DNA of 46,952 nt from Armatimonadaceae bacterium (GTDB lineage: Bacteria; Armatimonadota; Armatimonadia; Armatimonadales; Armatimonadaceae), in assembly GCA_030446525.1 (NCBI GenBank), contig JAUJNC010000035.1, forward strand, positions 1 through 46,952. Direction: 5' to 3'. Positions 24,493 through 34,932 of this stretch are shown in pieces. Each line of letters opens with the position of its first letter. Position 1 is the stretch's first letter. The translations under genes and the position numbers were made by a program. The notes below the pieces were generated by a model. That model did not search any database. It saw nothing but the letters and a program-made list of their open reading frames with translations, and was not told where the DNA came from.

Positions 24493-24529
24493 AGACGCGT
24501 GGGGACGTTCCCTCGAGGATGTGAAGCGG

Positions 24530-25634
24530 ATGACTCAAAAGGTTTCGGACACGCCGGAGGCAGTGGCGGCAACACCACTGGGGCGCAAGATCACCCTCGC
24601 GGATGTGGCGCGGGCGGCGGGCGTCTCTAAACCGACCGCTTCGCAGGCGCTCAGCGGCAAGTCGTTTACCGCTCAGGCCACGCGCGAAGCGGTGGTCGAA
24701 GCGGCGCGGCGTCTGGGTTATCAGCCCAATCCGCACGCCCAGCGCTTGGCCAACGGGCGCTGCCACGACACCATCGAGCTGCTCTCGGTGCGCGCCGGCA
24801 CCGACAGGGACGTGCGGAAGATGCAGGTCATTCCAAGCCTGCTGTTCGGCCAGGGCTACGCCGGTCCGGTTCATTCCTACGCCTCGACGAGGGGGCGCAC
24901 GGGCGACCTGCCGGCGCTGATCGGGCGGCTGCGGCGCCAGCAGCCGCGCGCCATCGTGTGCGACATCAGCAACGACGAACTCCGGCAGGAGGCGCAGGAC
25001 GAGATGCAGCGCTATCAGGAAGAAGGCGGTTTGATCGTGCGCTACGGCTACGGGTCGCTGCCGGTGCCATGCGATCAGGTCGTGCTGGACGGCCCGGCGG
25101 GTGTTCGAGACGCGATGGGACATCTGCTGGAATTGGGGCACCGGCGCATCGGATTCTACAGCTTGGCGCGCAACAACAAGGCGATGCAGAGGGCCGTGCA
25201 CAAGACGCTGGACAAGTCCGGTGTGCAGGTGCGGCCGGAATGGCTTTATCAACGGGCGGAGACCGGCTCAGAAGAATCCGACGCCGTCGGCGCCCGCATG
25301 GCTGCGGCGTTCAAGCTGCCCCGCTCGAACCGACCCTCCGCCGTGCTCATCGTCAACGACCTGGCGGCTTTGGCCTTCATCGGCGAAGTGGCGCGCGCCG
25401 GCGTTGCGGTGCCGGGGAACTCAGCGTCGTGGGCTACGACGACATTCCCCTGGCCGCGCACATGGCCTGCTGCCGCTGACGACGATCACGCATCCCGTCG
25501 AAGCGATCGCGCTCCGCGTCGTGTCGATGCTCGGCGACCGTCTTGAGGGGCGTTATAAGGGCGCGCCGCGTGAGGAAGTGCTGAGAGGCGAACTCAAAGT
25601 GCGCCAAAGCACCTGCGCTCCGCAACCGAGTTGA
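24530..25634 (+). pseudogene. LacI/GalR-family transcriptional repressor, frameshifted near 3' end
   Basis: From ATG 24530 the N-terminal helix-turn-helix (ITLADVARAAGVSKPTASQA, then LSGKSFTAQATREAVVEAAR) and hinge helix (LGYQPNPHAQRLANGR) are textbook LacI. The periplasmic-binding-like sensor domain follows (HLLELGHRRIGFYSLARNNK; SAVLIVNDLAALAFIGEVAR). Near 25420 a base is lost, then VVGYDDIPLAAHM continues in another frame. A second break near 25468 gives LTTITHPVEAIALRVVSMLG to TGA 25632-25634. The frame extends upstream to 24344, but that part covers the operators and is not coding. It probably senses a sugar released by the neighbouring enzymes. The orientation suggests control of itself and the downstream genes. 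Confidence 0.88.
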
Positions 25635-25658
25635 TTTTTCCTTGAAACGCCGGAAGAC

Positions 25659-27519
25659 ATGAAACATTTTTTCGATCCAACTTGCCGCCGTTTTCTTCCC
25701 CGTCTCGCGGCGGGACTTGGAGCGTGCCTGATCGCCGCGCCGCTGATGCCCGCGTGCGCGCAGGATGAAGCCATAGCTCCCATCATTGACACCAGCCCCG
25801 CGCCCAAGGCCGGGCAGGACTTTCCCATTCAAGCGCCCGCCGCCGTGCCGATTCCGGCCACCAGCGCGCCCATCCCGGCGGGCGCTCTCTTCGCCGCACC
25901 GGACGCAAAAGCGGACAGCGACGGCAAGGCCGCCGCTGCGCCGACGACCTTTGAACAGGCGCTGAAAACTGCGCCCGAAGGCGGCACGATCATCTTGCGC
26001 GGCGGCACCTACCGCGCGGGCAAGATTTTCCTGCCGCGCCGCCTGACGCTGCAGGCCTATCCGGGCGAATCTCCGTGGTTCAAGGGCAGTGTCATCGTCT
26101 CCGGTGGGTCAAAGACGGCAGCGGGTGGCGGCGCGACAACTGGACGGCGGAGTTTGCGCCCGAAGGCCGGCTCGACAAGATCGTTGACGCCAATTATCCG
26201 CTGGGCATCTACGGCGATCAGGTGTTCATCAACGGCAAGGCGATGTTCCAGGTCGGGGCGCGCGCGGGCCTCAAGCCGGGGCAGTTCTTCGTGGATCACG
26301 CCAAAGATGCGCTCTACATCGGCGACGATCCCGCCGGCAAGACGGTGGAAGCGACCGTTCACGACGTGGGATTGAGCGTGGCGCGGCGCGAAAACGCCGA
26401 CGCGGCGGGCAGCGTGGTGCGCGGCGTGGGCTTTTTCATTACGCCTTGCGCGGCATGGTGGTGTCCGCGCCGCGCGTGCTGGTCGAGAACTGCGCCTTCG
26501 TCTGGAACGGCAACTACGGCCTGCGCTTTCAGTCGGGCGCCGGCGGAACCGGCGGGCAAGGCCCGGAAGACTGCATCGTGCGCGGCTGCACCATGACCGC
26601 CAACGGCCAACTCGGCCTGTGGGCGGGCAAGGCGCACCGCTTGCTGGTCGAGAAAGCCGCATCTCCTACAACAACGTCGAGGGGCTTTCGCCGCAACTGG
26701 GGCGCTGCGGGCTTCAAGGGTGTCGGCTTCGATGGCCTGGTGTTCCGCGACAACGTCGTCGAGCACAACTACTCGATGGGCATCTGGCTCGATGTCAACA
26801 CCAATAACGCCACGGTCGTGCGAAACGTGTCGCGCTTCAATCAGGGTGCGGGCATCTTCTTCGAGATCAGCGACAAAGCCATCATCGCCTTCAACGTCTC
26901 GCACCGCAACGGCGACGGCATCCTGCTCGAACTCGCACAACGCGCGGGTTTTCAACAACACGCTGGCCGACAACGGCCATAACTTCCGCGTCAATCAGGC
27001 GCGCGCCAGAACACCGGGCGCGGGCGGCACGCCCGACAACACCACGGTCGCCAACACCCCGCCCGGCGGAGTGTTCACCACGCGCGGCCATGTGTTCATC
27101 AACAACATCCTGTGGAGCAGCCGCCCGAACACGGCCGACCCGCTGTTCTTCACACGCATCTCCAGCGAACAACCGGTGGAATCGCGCCGCTCCAGCCTGA
27201 TGGTGACGGCTGCCGATTTCAACGCGTTCCACCGCGTCAACGCCGCGCAGCCGGCGAACCTCATCAACTGGTCGCCCACCGGCGCCGGCGTCACCGGCTA
27301 CGCCACGCTGGAAGCCTTCGCCGCCGCGACCGGCTACGCCAAAACTCGCTGGAAACCAGCGGCGCCGACCCCTATTTCGTGGACGCGGCCGAAGGCGACT
27401 TCCGCTTGAAGCCCGACAGCCCGGCGCGCGGCAAGGGCGCGCCCTTACCCGCGGATATTGCCGCCGCCGCCGGTCTCCGACCCGGCGCGCCCGTCCATCT
27501 GGGAGCGATCCAGGCATGA
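25659..27519 (+). pseudogene. Secreted right-handed parallel beta-helix protein, about five frameshifts
   Basis: An N-terminal signal sequence (RRFLPRLAAGLGACLIAAPL, with MPACAQ giving a lipobox-like Cys) is followed by a Pro/Ala linker, then the beta-helix entry EGGTIILRGGTYRAGKIFLP. Further rungs lie in shifting frames: LVENCAFVWNGNYGLRFQSG, DCIVRGCTMTANGQLGLWAG, FRDNVVEHNYSMGIWLDVNT, ISDKAIIAFNVSHRNGDGIL and VFINNILWSS. It ends with FRLKPDSPARGKG and HLGAIQA, as in many pectate-lyase-fold proteins (DUF1565/beta_helix). Breaks are near 26095, 26440, 26670, 26935 and 27340. It probably binds or cleaves polysaccharide outside the cell. The sulfatase gene follows. Confidence 0.8.
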
Positions 27520-27700
27520 TCGCATGACGTTTTGGAGAAGAACCATCATCGGAAAATCGTTTGTTGTTTGGCCTTAAAGAGAAGGCATCGGAACGTGGCG
27601 CACGCTCGCGGCGCTGACGCTGGCGCTGCCCGTTCTGTCGCTTACGGCATCATGCGCGCAGGCGCAGAACGCCCCGGCGCAGCCCGCGCCCGCGAAGAAG

Positions 27701-29236
27701 ATGAACGTGCTGTTCATCGCCGTGGACGACCTCACCACCGCCCCGGGCGCCCACGGGCGCCCGGACGTAACATCGCCCAACATCGACCCGCGGGCGCCAC
27801 CGGGCCAGCTGTTGTCGCGCGCCGACTGCCAGCAGGCGTTCTGCTCGCCCTCGCGCACGAGCTGGCTCACGGGCCGCTATCCCGACACCACGCGCATTTA
27901 CAACCTCACCACGCACTTCCGCGACGTGCTGCCCGACATCGTGACGCTGCCGCAGCACTTCCGGCAGAACGGCTACTTCACCCAGGAGATCGGCAAGATT
28001 TACCACGGTGGGCTGGACGATCCGCCCTCGTGGAACGTGATGGCAGGCGGCAAAAGAGCACCGGGGCGCGCGCTCCGCTTCGTGCCGCGCAGCTTCCCGC
28101 CGGCCTCGCGGCAGCCGGCGGCTGTTGGCGGCGCGCAGGTTCGGTTGGTGGCGGATGAAGCAGGACCGCCTCGCCCGCTGCTCGCTCAAGCGGGCGGCGG
28201 ACAGGCCGGCGGCAAGAAGAAGTGGAACTCCGGCAACTCGTGGGAAGCGCCGGACGTGCCGGACAGCGCGCTCTCCGACGGGCAGGAAGCGGATCGCGCC
28301 ATCAGGGCGCTGGGGCAGCTTCAAAGCAAGCCGTTCTTTCTGGCGGTCGGCTTCCACAAGCCGCACCTGCCGTTTGTCGCGCCCAAGAAGTATTACGACT
28401 TGTATCCGCCCGCCGATGTCAAGCTGCCGGACAACATGTTCCCGCCCAAAGACGCGCCGCCGCTGGCCTTCGCCAACTTCGGCGAGTTGCGCAACTTCAA
28501 GGACATCCGGGAGGTGGCTCCCGGTAACGAGCCGATCCCCGTCGACAAGGCGCGCGAGTTGATTCGCGGCTACCGCGCCGCGACGAGTTACACCGACGCG
28601 CAAATCGGGCGCGTGCTGGCCGAACTCGACCGATTGAAATTGCGCGACAACACTATCGTGATCCTGTGGGGCGATCACGGCTATCATCTGGGCCGCAACG
28701 GCGAGTGGGTCAAGCACACCAACTTCGAGGCGGCGACTCACGTCCCGCTCATCATTTCGTATCCGGGCCAGACCGCGCGCGGCGCCAAAACCAGCGCCCT
28801 GGTCGAGTTCGTGGACATCTATCCCACGCTGTGCGAGTTGGCCGGGCTGCCGCTGACGCCCGGATTGGAAGGCAAAAGCCTGGTGCCGCTCTTGAAGAAC
28901 CCGCAAGCGGCGGTCAAAGCCGTGGCGTTGAGCCAGTATCCGCGCGGCGGGCAGCGCGGCAGGATCAATCCGCACATGGGTTACACGATGCGAACCGACC
29001 GCTATCGCTTCACCCAGTGGATCAAAGCCGACGACAAAAGCGTGACGGCGACCGAGCTTTACGATCATCAAACCGATCCCGGCGAAACCGTCAACGCCGC
29101 CGCGCGCCCCGAAAACCAGGCGCTGGTCGCGCAGCTTGCGACGCAGTTGCGTCAAAGTTTTCCGGCCCTTTCCGCGCCCGGCCCGCTGCCGCTGCTGTTG
29201 GCTCCCGCGCCGCGCAAGGCCGGCGGCGGCGATTAA
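27701..29236 (+). CDS. Sulfatase (iduronate-2-sulfatase-like, S1 family)
   Basis: 511 residues from the ATG at 27701. [11 protein letters not shown] holds the metal-binding Asp pair. AFCSPSRTSWLTGRYP carries the C-S-P-S-R signature whose Cys becomes formylglycine. Later FHKPHLPFVAPKKYYDLYPP, GYRAATSYTDAQIGRVLAEL and VILWGDHGYHLG provide the remaining metal and sulfate ligands. An in-frame lipoprotein-like leader (LTLALPVLSLTASCAQAQ) lies upstream at about 27600-27660 but lacks a usable start: an ATG at 27524 is separated by TAA at 27575. The real gene is probably longer and exported. Residues about 125-175 look irregular and may hide a compensated frameshift. It removes sulfate esters from a glycan and requires a formylglycine-generating or anSME enzyme, which is not in the window. 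Confidence 0.9.
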   Translation: MNVLFIAVDDLTTAPGAHGRPDVTSPNIDPRAPPGQLLSRADCQQAFCSPSRTSWLTGRYPDTTRIYNLTTHFRDVLPDIVTLPQHFRQNGYFTQEIGKIYHGGLDDPPSWNVMAGGKRAPGRALRFVPRSFPPASRQPAAVGGAQVRLVADEAGPPRPLLAQAGGGQAGGKKKWNSGNSWEAPDVPDSALSDGQEADRAIRALGQLQSKPFFLAVGFHKPHLPFVAPKKYYDLYPPADVKLPDNMFPPKDAPPLAFANFGELRNFKDIREVAPGNEPIPVDKARELIRGYRAATSYTDAQIGRVLAELDRLKLRDNTIVILWGDHGYHLGRNGEWVKHTNFEAATHVPLIISYPGQTARGAKTSALVEFVDIYPTLCELAGLPLTPGLEGKSLVPLLKNPQAAVKAVALSQYPRGGQRGRINPHMGYTMRTDRYRFTQWIKADDKSVTATELYDHQTDPGETVNAAARPENQALVAQLATQLRQSFPALSAPGPLPLLLAPAPRKAGGGD

Positions 29237-29239
29237 GCC

Positions 29240-31226
29240 ATGAAAATGAATCTCGATCTTTGCGTGATGCTGACGGCGATGTGCTTGCTGTTGGCGGCGA
29301 CGGGGCTACAGGCCGCGCCGCCGCTGCGCGAGCAGGTTTCGCTCAACGGCCAGTGGCCGCAGGGTGGGAAGGTGCCGGTCTACGACAGCCAGAACTCGGC
29401 CTTCAAGACCCGCACTTACGAGCGCGCGGTAACGGTGCCGGCGGCCTGGAAGAACCGGCGCGTGAAATTGGACTTTGGCGCCGTCAACCATTGGTGCGAG
29501 GCGTTCGTGGACGGCCAAAAAGTCGGAGAACACAACGGCGCTTGGATTCCGTTCAGCTTCGACATCACGCGCTGGGTGCGGCCCGGCCAAAGCTTCACCC
29601 TGCGCCTGGAAGTCAAGGGCAAAATGATGCCGCCGACCGTCGTGGACGGGCGGGTGGTGTGGTGGATCGGGCACAACGATCTGGACGACAAGCGCAGCGG
29701 CATCGTGGACGACGTTTGGCTGCGCGCCTACGCGCCGGTGCATATCGAGGACGCCTTCATCCAGACTTCGACCCGTCGCAACAGCCTGCGCGTCGAATAC
29801 CGGCTTTTCAACGGCGGCGGCGTGCCGTGGCGCGGCCAACTGATCGGCGAGGCGCGGCACGAAAAAACCGGCGCCGTCGAAAAGACTCTGCGCCGGGACG
29901 TGGCGCTGGCGCCGGGCGAGCGCAAAACCGTCGTGCTGGAAACCGCGTGGGACAATCCCGCGCTGTGGTGGCCGCACGATCCGCAGCTTTACCTGCTCTC
30001 CAGCCGCCTGCAAGACGCCGGCGGCGCGGGCGATGCCGAGCAGCGACGCTTTGGCTTCCGCGAGTTCTGGACGCAGGGCACGCAGTTCCGCCTCAACGGG
30101 GTGCGCGTCAACCTGCGCGGCGACTGGTGCGCCTACTCGCAATACTGGGGCGCCATCCCGACTCCCGACGTGCTGCGCGGTCACTATCAGGGCGTGCTGG
30201 CCACTAACGCCAACATTCTGCGCTGGCACAGCATCCGGCCCCGAAGTTCGCCTACGACATGGCCGACGAAATGGGCCTGATGATCCTGGCCGAAACGCCG
30301 GTTTACGCCCGCAGTTATCTCAAGAACATCGATCATGCCGCCTTCATCGCGCGTGCCAACGAACTGCTGCCCGCGCTGGTGCGAGGACTGCGGAATCACC
30401 CCAGCATCGTGATGTGGTCGGCGTGCAACGAGATGACGTTCAAGTTCGCCGGCCCCTTCGACCCGTCGCTGCTCAAAACTCTGGGCGACACCATCAACGC
30501 GCTCGACCCGACGCGGCCCGTTTCCTACGACGGCGATTATGCGCCCGGCCCGATTTACAACCGCCATTATCCCGAAGGTTACGAGAAGAATCCGCAGGGC
30601 GATCCTTACACCGCCTGGCGCGCCACGCCATGTCGCGCACCACGCCGACTTACTACGGCGAGATTCTGGCGGTGCGTCTGCCAAAAACGACAACGCCTGG
30701 TGGATCGGCATCTGGCCGCGCGGCCTGCGTTATCAGCAGGTGGCCGGTATCGCGCCGCGCGTTTACTACGCCGGATCGCGCATCAACCCGCAGCAGGAAG
30801 CGTTGCAGCGCCTGGCCTACCATCCCAACGCGCTGTTCGACATCGCCTACGATAAGCTCGGCATCGCGCCCTACAAAGACGGCATCCTGCCCGAACTGAA
30901 TGCGGGAGAAACCGTCACGCGCGCCCTGGCGATCTTCAACGACGACCTGCGCGACGACAAGCTGCGCGCCCGCGTCGTCCTCAAAATCGGCGACCGCGAG
31001 TTGGCCGCCGGGCAGTTGGACGCTGGTGCCCGTCGGCGAGCATCGTGATCTGAGCGCCACTTTCCAGGTGCCAAACGCCGCGAATCAGATTCTGGAAGTG
31101 TGCTACATCACCGAAAAAGGCGGCCAGCAGCGCTTTGTCGAGAAGAAGCGCTTTCGCATCCGCGACACCGGGCAAACCGGCGTCACCGGGCGCGAGGTGC
31201 GCCTGCAACTCTCCGCGCCGATGTGA
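29240..31226 (+). pseudogene. GH2-family glycoside hydrolase, secreted, frameshifted
   Basis: The ATG at 29240 (3 bp after the sulfatase stop) encodes a signal peptide (LCVMLTAMCLLLAATGLQA). The GH2 sugar-binding jelly roll follows (FGAVNHWCEAFVDGQKVGEH; SFDITRWVRPGQSF), then the immunoglobulin-like domain, then the catalytic barrel (FRLNGVRVNLRGDW; AYDMADEMGLMILAETPVYA). NHPSIVMWSACNEMTF holds the acid/base Glu of the NE pair. The likely nucleophile Glu is in TPTYYGEILA, read in another frame. Breaks are near 30240, 30630, 30685 and 31020. It ends at TGA 31224-31226 after a beta domain. Likely a beta-galactosidase, mannosidase or glucuronidase type acting with the neighbouring sulfatase. Confidence 0.85.
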
Positions 31227-31252
31227 AAGCGCGGCCATCACAGGAGAAACTT

Positions 31253-32264
31253 TTGAGCCAGGGCAACCAGACCCAAATGCCGGAACCGTTCAACGCGGCG
31301 CGCTACGAAACGATGCGCTTCAATCGCTGCGGCAAGAGCGGCCTGAAGCTGCCGGCGCTGTCGCTGGGCGGCTGGCACAACTTCAGCGATCCGCAAGTCG
31401 CGCGGCAATTGATGATCCACGCTTTCGACCGGGGCATCACGCACTTCGACCTGGCCAACAACTACGGCATCCCGCCCGGCAGCGCCGAAGCAAGCGCCGG
31501 GCGGGGTTGTCCGGCGACTTCGCTTCGCACCGCGACGAACTGCTGATCTCGACCAAGGCGGTCACGAAATGTGGCCCGGCCCCTACGGAATCGGCGGCTC
31601 GCGCAAGTATCTGCTGGCCAGCCTCGACCAATCGCTGCGGCGCCTGAAGCTCGATTACGTCGATATTTTCTACTGCACCGCTTCGATCCCGACACGCCGC
31701 TCGAAGAGACGATGGGCGCGCTGCATCAGGCGGTGCAGTCGGGCAAGGCGCTGTATGCCGGCATCTCCAATCACGACGCGGCGCAGGCCGTGGAGGCCGC
31801 TTCGATCATGCAAAGCCTGGGCACGCCGCTCTTGATTCATCAGGCGAAATATTCGATGCTGTCGCGCCAGATCGAGAACGGGGTGCTGAACCACTGCGCC
31901 CGCCTGGGGCTGGGCACCATCGCCTACAGCCCCTGGAACAGGGGCTGCTGACCGGCAAGTATCTGGACGGCATCCCCGCCGATTCGCGGGCGGCGCGGCC
32001 GGCGAACACCCTGCCGCCGCCCGCTTGCGCGCTCGCCTCACGCCGCCGATGGTGGAGAAGCTGCGCGGCCTGAATGCCATCGCGGCGCGAGCGTGCCAGA
32101 CCCTGGCGCGCCTGGCGCTGTCGTGGGCGTTGCGTGATCCCGCCGTGACGAGCCTGCTGGTGGGAGCCAGTCGCGTCGAGCAGGCTGGACGATAACTTGG
32201 CCGCGCTGCAGGACGCGCGCTGGGCCGCGAAGAATTGCAGCGCATCGAAGCCATTCTGGGCTGA
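31253..32264 (+). pseudogene. Aldo/keto reductase, YghZ (L-glyceraldehyde 3-phosphate reductase)-like, frameshifted
   Basis: The repaired product follows E. coli YghZ closely: FNRCGKSGLKLPALSLGGWH, THFDLANNYGIPPGSAE, MWPGPYGIGGSRKYLLASLD, LDYVDIFYCHRFDPDTPLEE, SGKALYAGISNH and GTIAYSPWNRG, then LLTGKYLDGIP. The catalytic Asp, Tyr, Lys and His of the reductase tetrad are all represented. These enzymes use NADPH to reduce aldehydes; in this setting lactaldehyde or glyceraldehyde phosphate from deoxysugar breakdown is plausible. Breaks lie near 31495, 31567, 31680, 31942 and in 32000-32190. The TTG at 31253 has AGGAG 6 nt upstream; ATG 31277 is the alternative. It ends at TGA 32262-32264. Confidence 0.88.
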
Positions 32265-32295
32265 AATTTCGACAAGATTCAAAGGAGATTCAAGC

Positions 32296-33215
32296 ATGAC
32301 AGCCGACGCACAAAGCCAGGAGGATATGATCATGACGTTCACTACCGTCCCCACAACCACAGCCGGACAGTTCGCGCCCACGCCTGAAGAGTTGCAAGGC
32401 TGGGAACGCGACGGCTACATCGTGCGAGAAGGCGTTTGCGCCCGAAGAGTGCGACGAACTCATCGCCCGCGCCACCAGACTCGCGCGCGACGAAACCTGG
32501 TGCCCGAAGCGCGCCGCCGCCAGAACGCCCTGGCCAAAGAGCGGGGCCAGAAAGACGACGGCGCGCCGATCATGCACAGCGTCACGCGCCCGGCACATCT
32601 ACGACGCGCACTTCCGCGCCCACATCCGCGACCCGCGCCTCGCCGACGTGGCGTCGGCGATCTTGGGTCCCGACCTGAAGATGCACAACGCGCTGTTTAT
32701 CTTCAAGGCGCCCGGCGTCGGCCTGCTGTTCCCGTGGCACCAGGACATGTGGTTCTTCCGGAAGCGCTTCGAGACGCCCACAACCTGCGGCACCTGGCAG
32801 GCGATGGACGACGCCACGGTCGAGAACGGCTGCCTCTGGGTGATCCCCGGCAGCCACCGATGGCCGATCCTGGAGCACGACCTGCCCACCGAAGGGCCGC
32901 AGCAGGAGGAGTTCCGCCGCGCCCGCGTGCCGCAAGAGGAAGAAGCCAAGGCGATCCCGGTGCCAATCCCGCGCGGCTCGGTCCTGTTCTTTCACAGCCT
33001 CCTTGCTGCACAAGAGCGGGCACAACCATTCGCCCAATTTCCGGCGCACCTTCGTGGCGCATTACCTTGATGCCCAGGCCGTCGACAAGCGGGCAACCGC
33101 GCGATCCGGTCGCGTGGGTGCGCGGCCAGAGCTACGAGGGCCGGGTGCAGGCCACGCCCGACGACAAGCTCATCGAGGCTGACCAGAGGCGGCGCGCAAC
33201 GTCAAGCCGTCTTAG
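32296..33215 (+). pseudogene. Phytanoyl-CoA dioxygenase (PhyH)-family oxygenase, frameshifted
   Basis: ATG 32296 (AAGGAGA upstream) and ATG 32332 (AGGAGG upstream) are both good starts, in frame. The core PhyH pattern is clear: LQGWERDGYIVREGV, then in another frame ADVASAILGPDLKMHNALFI, and FPWHQDMWFF with the Fe(II)-binding H-x-D. CGTWQAMDDATVENGCLWVI, PGSHRWPILEHD and RGSVLFFHSLL follow. After a break near 33003 comes LHKSGHNHSPNFRRTFVAHY with the third His and the 2-oxoglutarate-binding Arg. Other breaks lie near 32434, 32590 and 33095. It ends at TAG 33213-33215. It probably hydroxylates a small molecule using 2-oxoglutarate; the substrate in this sugar cluster is unknown. Confidence 0.85.
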
Positions 33216-33353
33216 AACTCGCTGTCAAAACCAACCGGGAAGGACGCGCAGGCGCAGAGAGAAAGCAGAGCGGTTTCCGCTCCTGTCCTGTTTTTCCTTC
33301 CCCGGTTCGTCTCTGTGCTTCTGCGGTTCATGATCAAAGCAACAGCAAACCAG
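33216..33353. other. Non-coding spacer with GCAGAG-type imperfect inverted repeat
   Basis: Left part GACGCGCAGGCGCAGAGAG (33244-33262) and right part CTCTGTGCTTCTGCGGTTC (about 33311-33329) are imperfectly complementary. A related string, AACCGCAGAGACATAGAGG, recurs at 33609-33627. It looks like a dispersed intergenic repeat; no gene is visible. Confidence 0.4.
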
Positions 33354-33592
33354 ATGACACCTCACCAACCCTGCCGCAACGTGGCGCGGCTTCGCGCCCG
33401 CCCTGCTCCTGAGTCTTTGCGCCTTCCTTTGCGCCGCGACGCCTCGTGTCCGGGCCGGCGAAGCCGCGCTCGACAGTTACGGCGGCCTGCTTGTCCTGGG
33501 CCGCAAAGCGGCCATTGAGCTTCCTATGAAAATCAAACCTTCGCCCTTTCTTGTCGGCTCCCGCGCCGCGCAAGAAAGCCGGCCAGGATTAA
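33354..33592 (+). pseudogene. Deletion scar: secreted-protein N-terminus joined to a sulfatase-like C-terminus
   Basis: ATG 33354 begins MTPHQPCRN and, after a break near 33386, passes into a signal peptide (GFAPALLLSLCAFLCAATPR, then VRAGEAALDSYGGLLVLG). That is the start of an exported protein. The 3' end reads APAPRKKAGQD and TAA, almost the tail of the sulfatase at 27701-29236 (APAPRKAGGGD); similarity at DNA level spans about 35 bp. Two unrelated gene ends are therefore fused, with their middles missing. Confidence 0.5.
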
Positions 33593-33632
33593 CGTACCTG
33601 ACAAAATGAACCGCAGAGACATAGAGGGAATC

Positions 33633-34926
33633 ATGACAACCAACGACAGCAACGATGTCCCGGCGAACCGGCAGGGCGCTCCGGCGCCAGAACGCGGACA
33701 AGCTGCGGGGCTTCATCCACTGCGAGGAGGGCGCCTTTCGCGCGTTATCGGCGCGCTTCGTGGACATCGCCGATTACCCGGCGCGCCGGGCCGTGGGCGC
33801 TACATCTGGGAGCAGGCGCAGAGCGTCAACGGCCTGAAGCGGCGTCTGGGCGAATTGCCGACCGGGCGCGGCGACGGCCTCTGGCATCCCGCGCTGGGCG
33901 AAGCCATCGCTCTGGTCGTCGAGACGCCGGACGAGACCGCGTTCCTCCACGACCTGTTCACCGTGGTGAAGCCGGAATTTGCCAAACGCTACGAGGCGTA
34001 TCTCGAAGCCGCCGTCAAAGCCGACGAGCCGTCGCGCGACGTGATCGAGGAAGGCCTCCACCGCACGCGCGAGCAGATCAACTGGGCGAAGCGCTGGCTG
34101 CGCTCCAGAAACTTCGTGCCCGATGCGGCGGACGCGGCGCGGGCCGAGGCCCTGACGCAGGCTCGTGCCGGACCCTTTCCCGAAGGCCGCGCGGGCACGG
34201 TGACGGAAGTGAACGCGCTCTGGGCGCCGTTCGTGGCGCGCATCCGCTCATCCGGTGTCGGGCAAGATGCCGGCGCGCGATCCGAAATGGCGCGTCGGCA
34301 GCCAGCCCGAACGGGTGATCGAGGAAGTCCTGGCGGCCAACGGCATCGACCTGGAAAGCCACACGGCCGCGGTGGCGAGCGAGTTGTTTTCCTACGTGCG
34401 CGAGATCCAGGGCGCGGAAACGCTGGCGCAGGTGCTCCACGAAGCGCCGTGGGAGATGCCGTGGGAGTTCTTCTACGACACCGCGCGCCACTGCTGGGAC
34501 GAAGTGCGCCACTTCGAGATGGGCGTCGAGCGCCTGGAAGAACTGGGCGTCGACTTGAACACCATCCCGGTGCCCTCGGCCAACACGCAGGCACGCGGCG
34601 AACTGTCGGCCCTGGAACGCTATGTCGTGCTGGTGCGCGTGGCCGAAGCGCCGCGCTTCCCGGCTTTGCGGAGGAAGTTCGACCGTTTGCGCGCGCGCGG
34701 CGACGAGGCTTCGGCGGCGATTGTCGATTTCGACCGCTCGGACGAGATCACGCACGTTTGTTTCGGCAAAAAGTGGATGCCGGTTTTGCGCGACAAGCTG
34801 GGAGAGACGCGCAGCATCGAACAGATCGTCGAAGAATGCGAGCCGCGCTATAAAGCCGCCGTCGTCGAACTGCTCCGGCGCGAAGGACAAGTGCGCGTGC
34901 TGGAAGAAAGCCTCTCGTCCGAATAA
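33633..34926 (+). pseudogene. Ferritin-like DUF455-type protein, frameshifted in first half
   Basis: Repaired length about 430 residues. The clean C-terminal ~220 residues contain the paired E-x-x-H iron-type motifs of ferritin-like helix bundles: DTARHCWDEVRHFEMGVERL and VDFDRSDEITHVCFGKKWMP. The latter is the DUF455 signature region. The N-terminal part in alternating frames reads KLRGFIHCEEGAFRALSARF, VDIADYPARRAVG, YIWEQAQSVNGLKRRLGELP and LFTVVKPEFAKRYEAYLEAA. Breaks lie near 33680, 33800 and 34245. The ATG at 33633 has AGAGGGA upstream. The role is unknown; a di-metal oxidase or hydroxylase is possible. It ends 6 bp before the next gene in a continuous operon. Confidence 0.65.
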
Positions 34927-34932
34927 GCACCC

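Larger units (their letters stand above)
24097..24529 (+). other. Leader region of the LacI-type regulator
   Basis: A 433-bp gap. Open frames here lack domains. The stretch 24360-24500 is noticeably AT-richer and holds two LacI-type operators. No clear -35/-10 pair was found. Confidence 0.5.

Noticed and set aside
24344..24529. Upstream extension of the LacI frame
   Set aside because: It covers both operator palindromes, is AT-richer and lacks homology; the helix-turn-helix starts just after ATG 24530.
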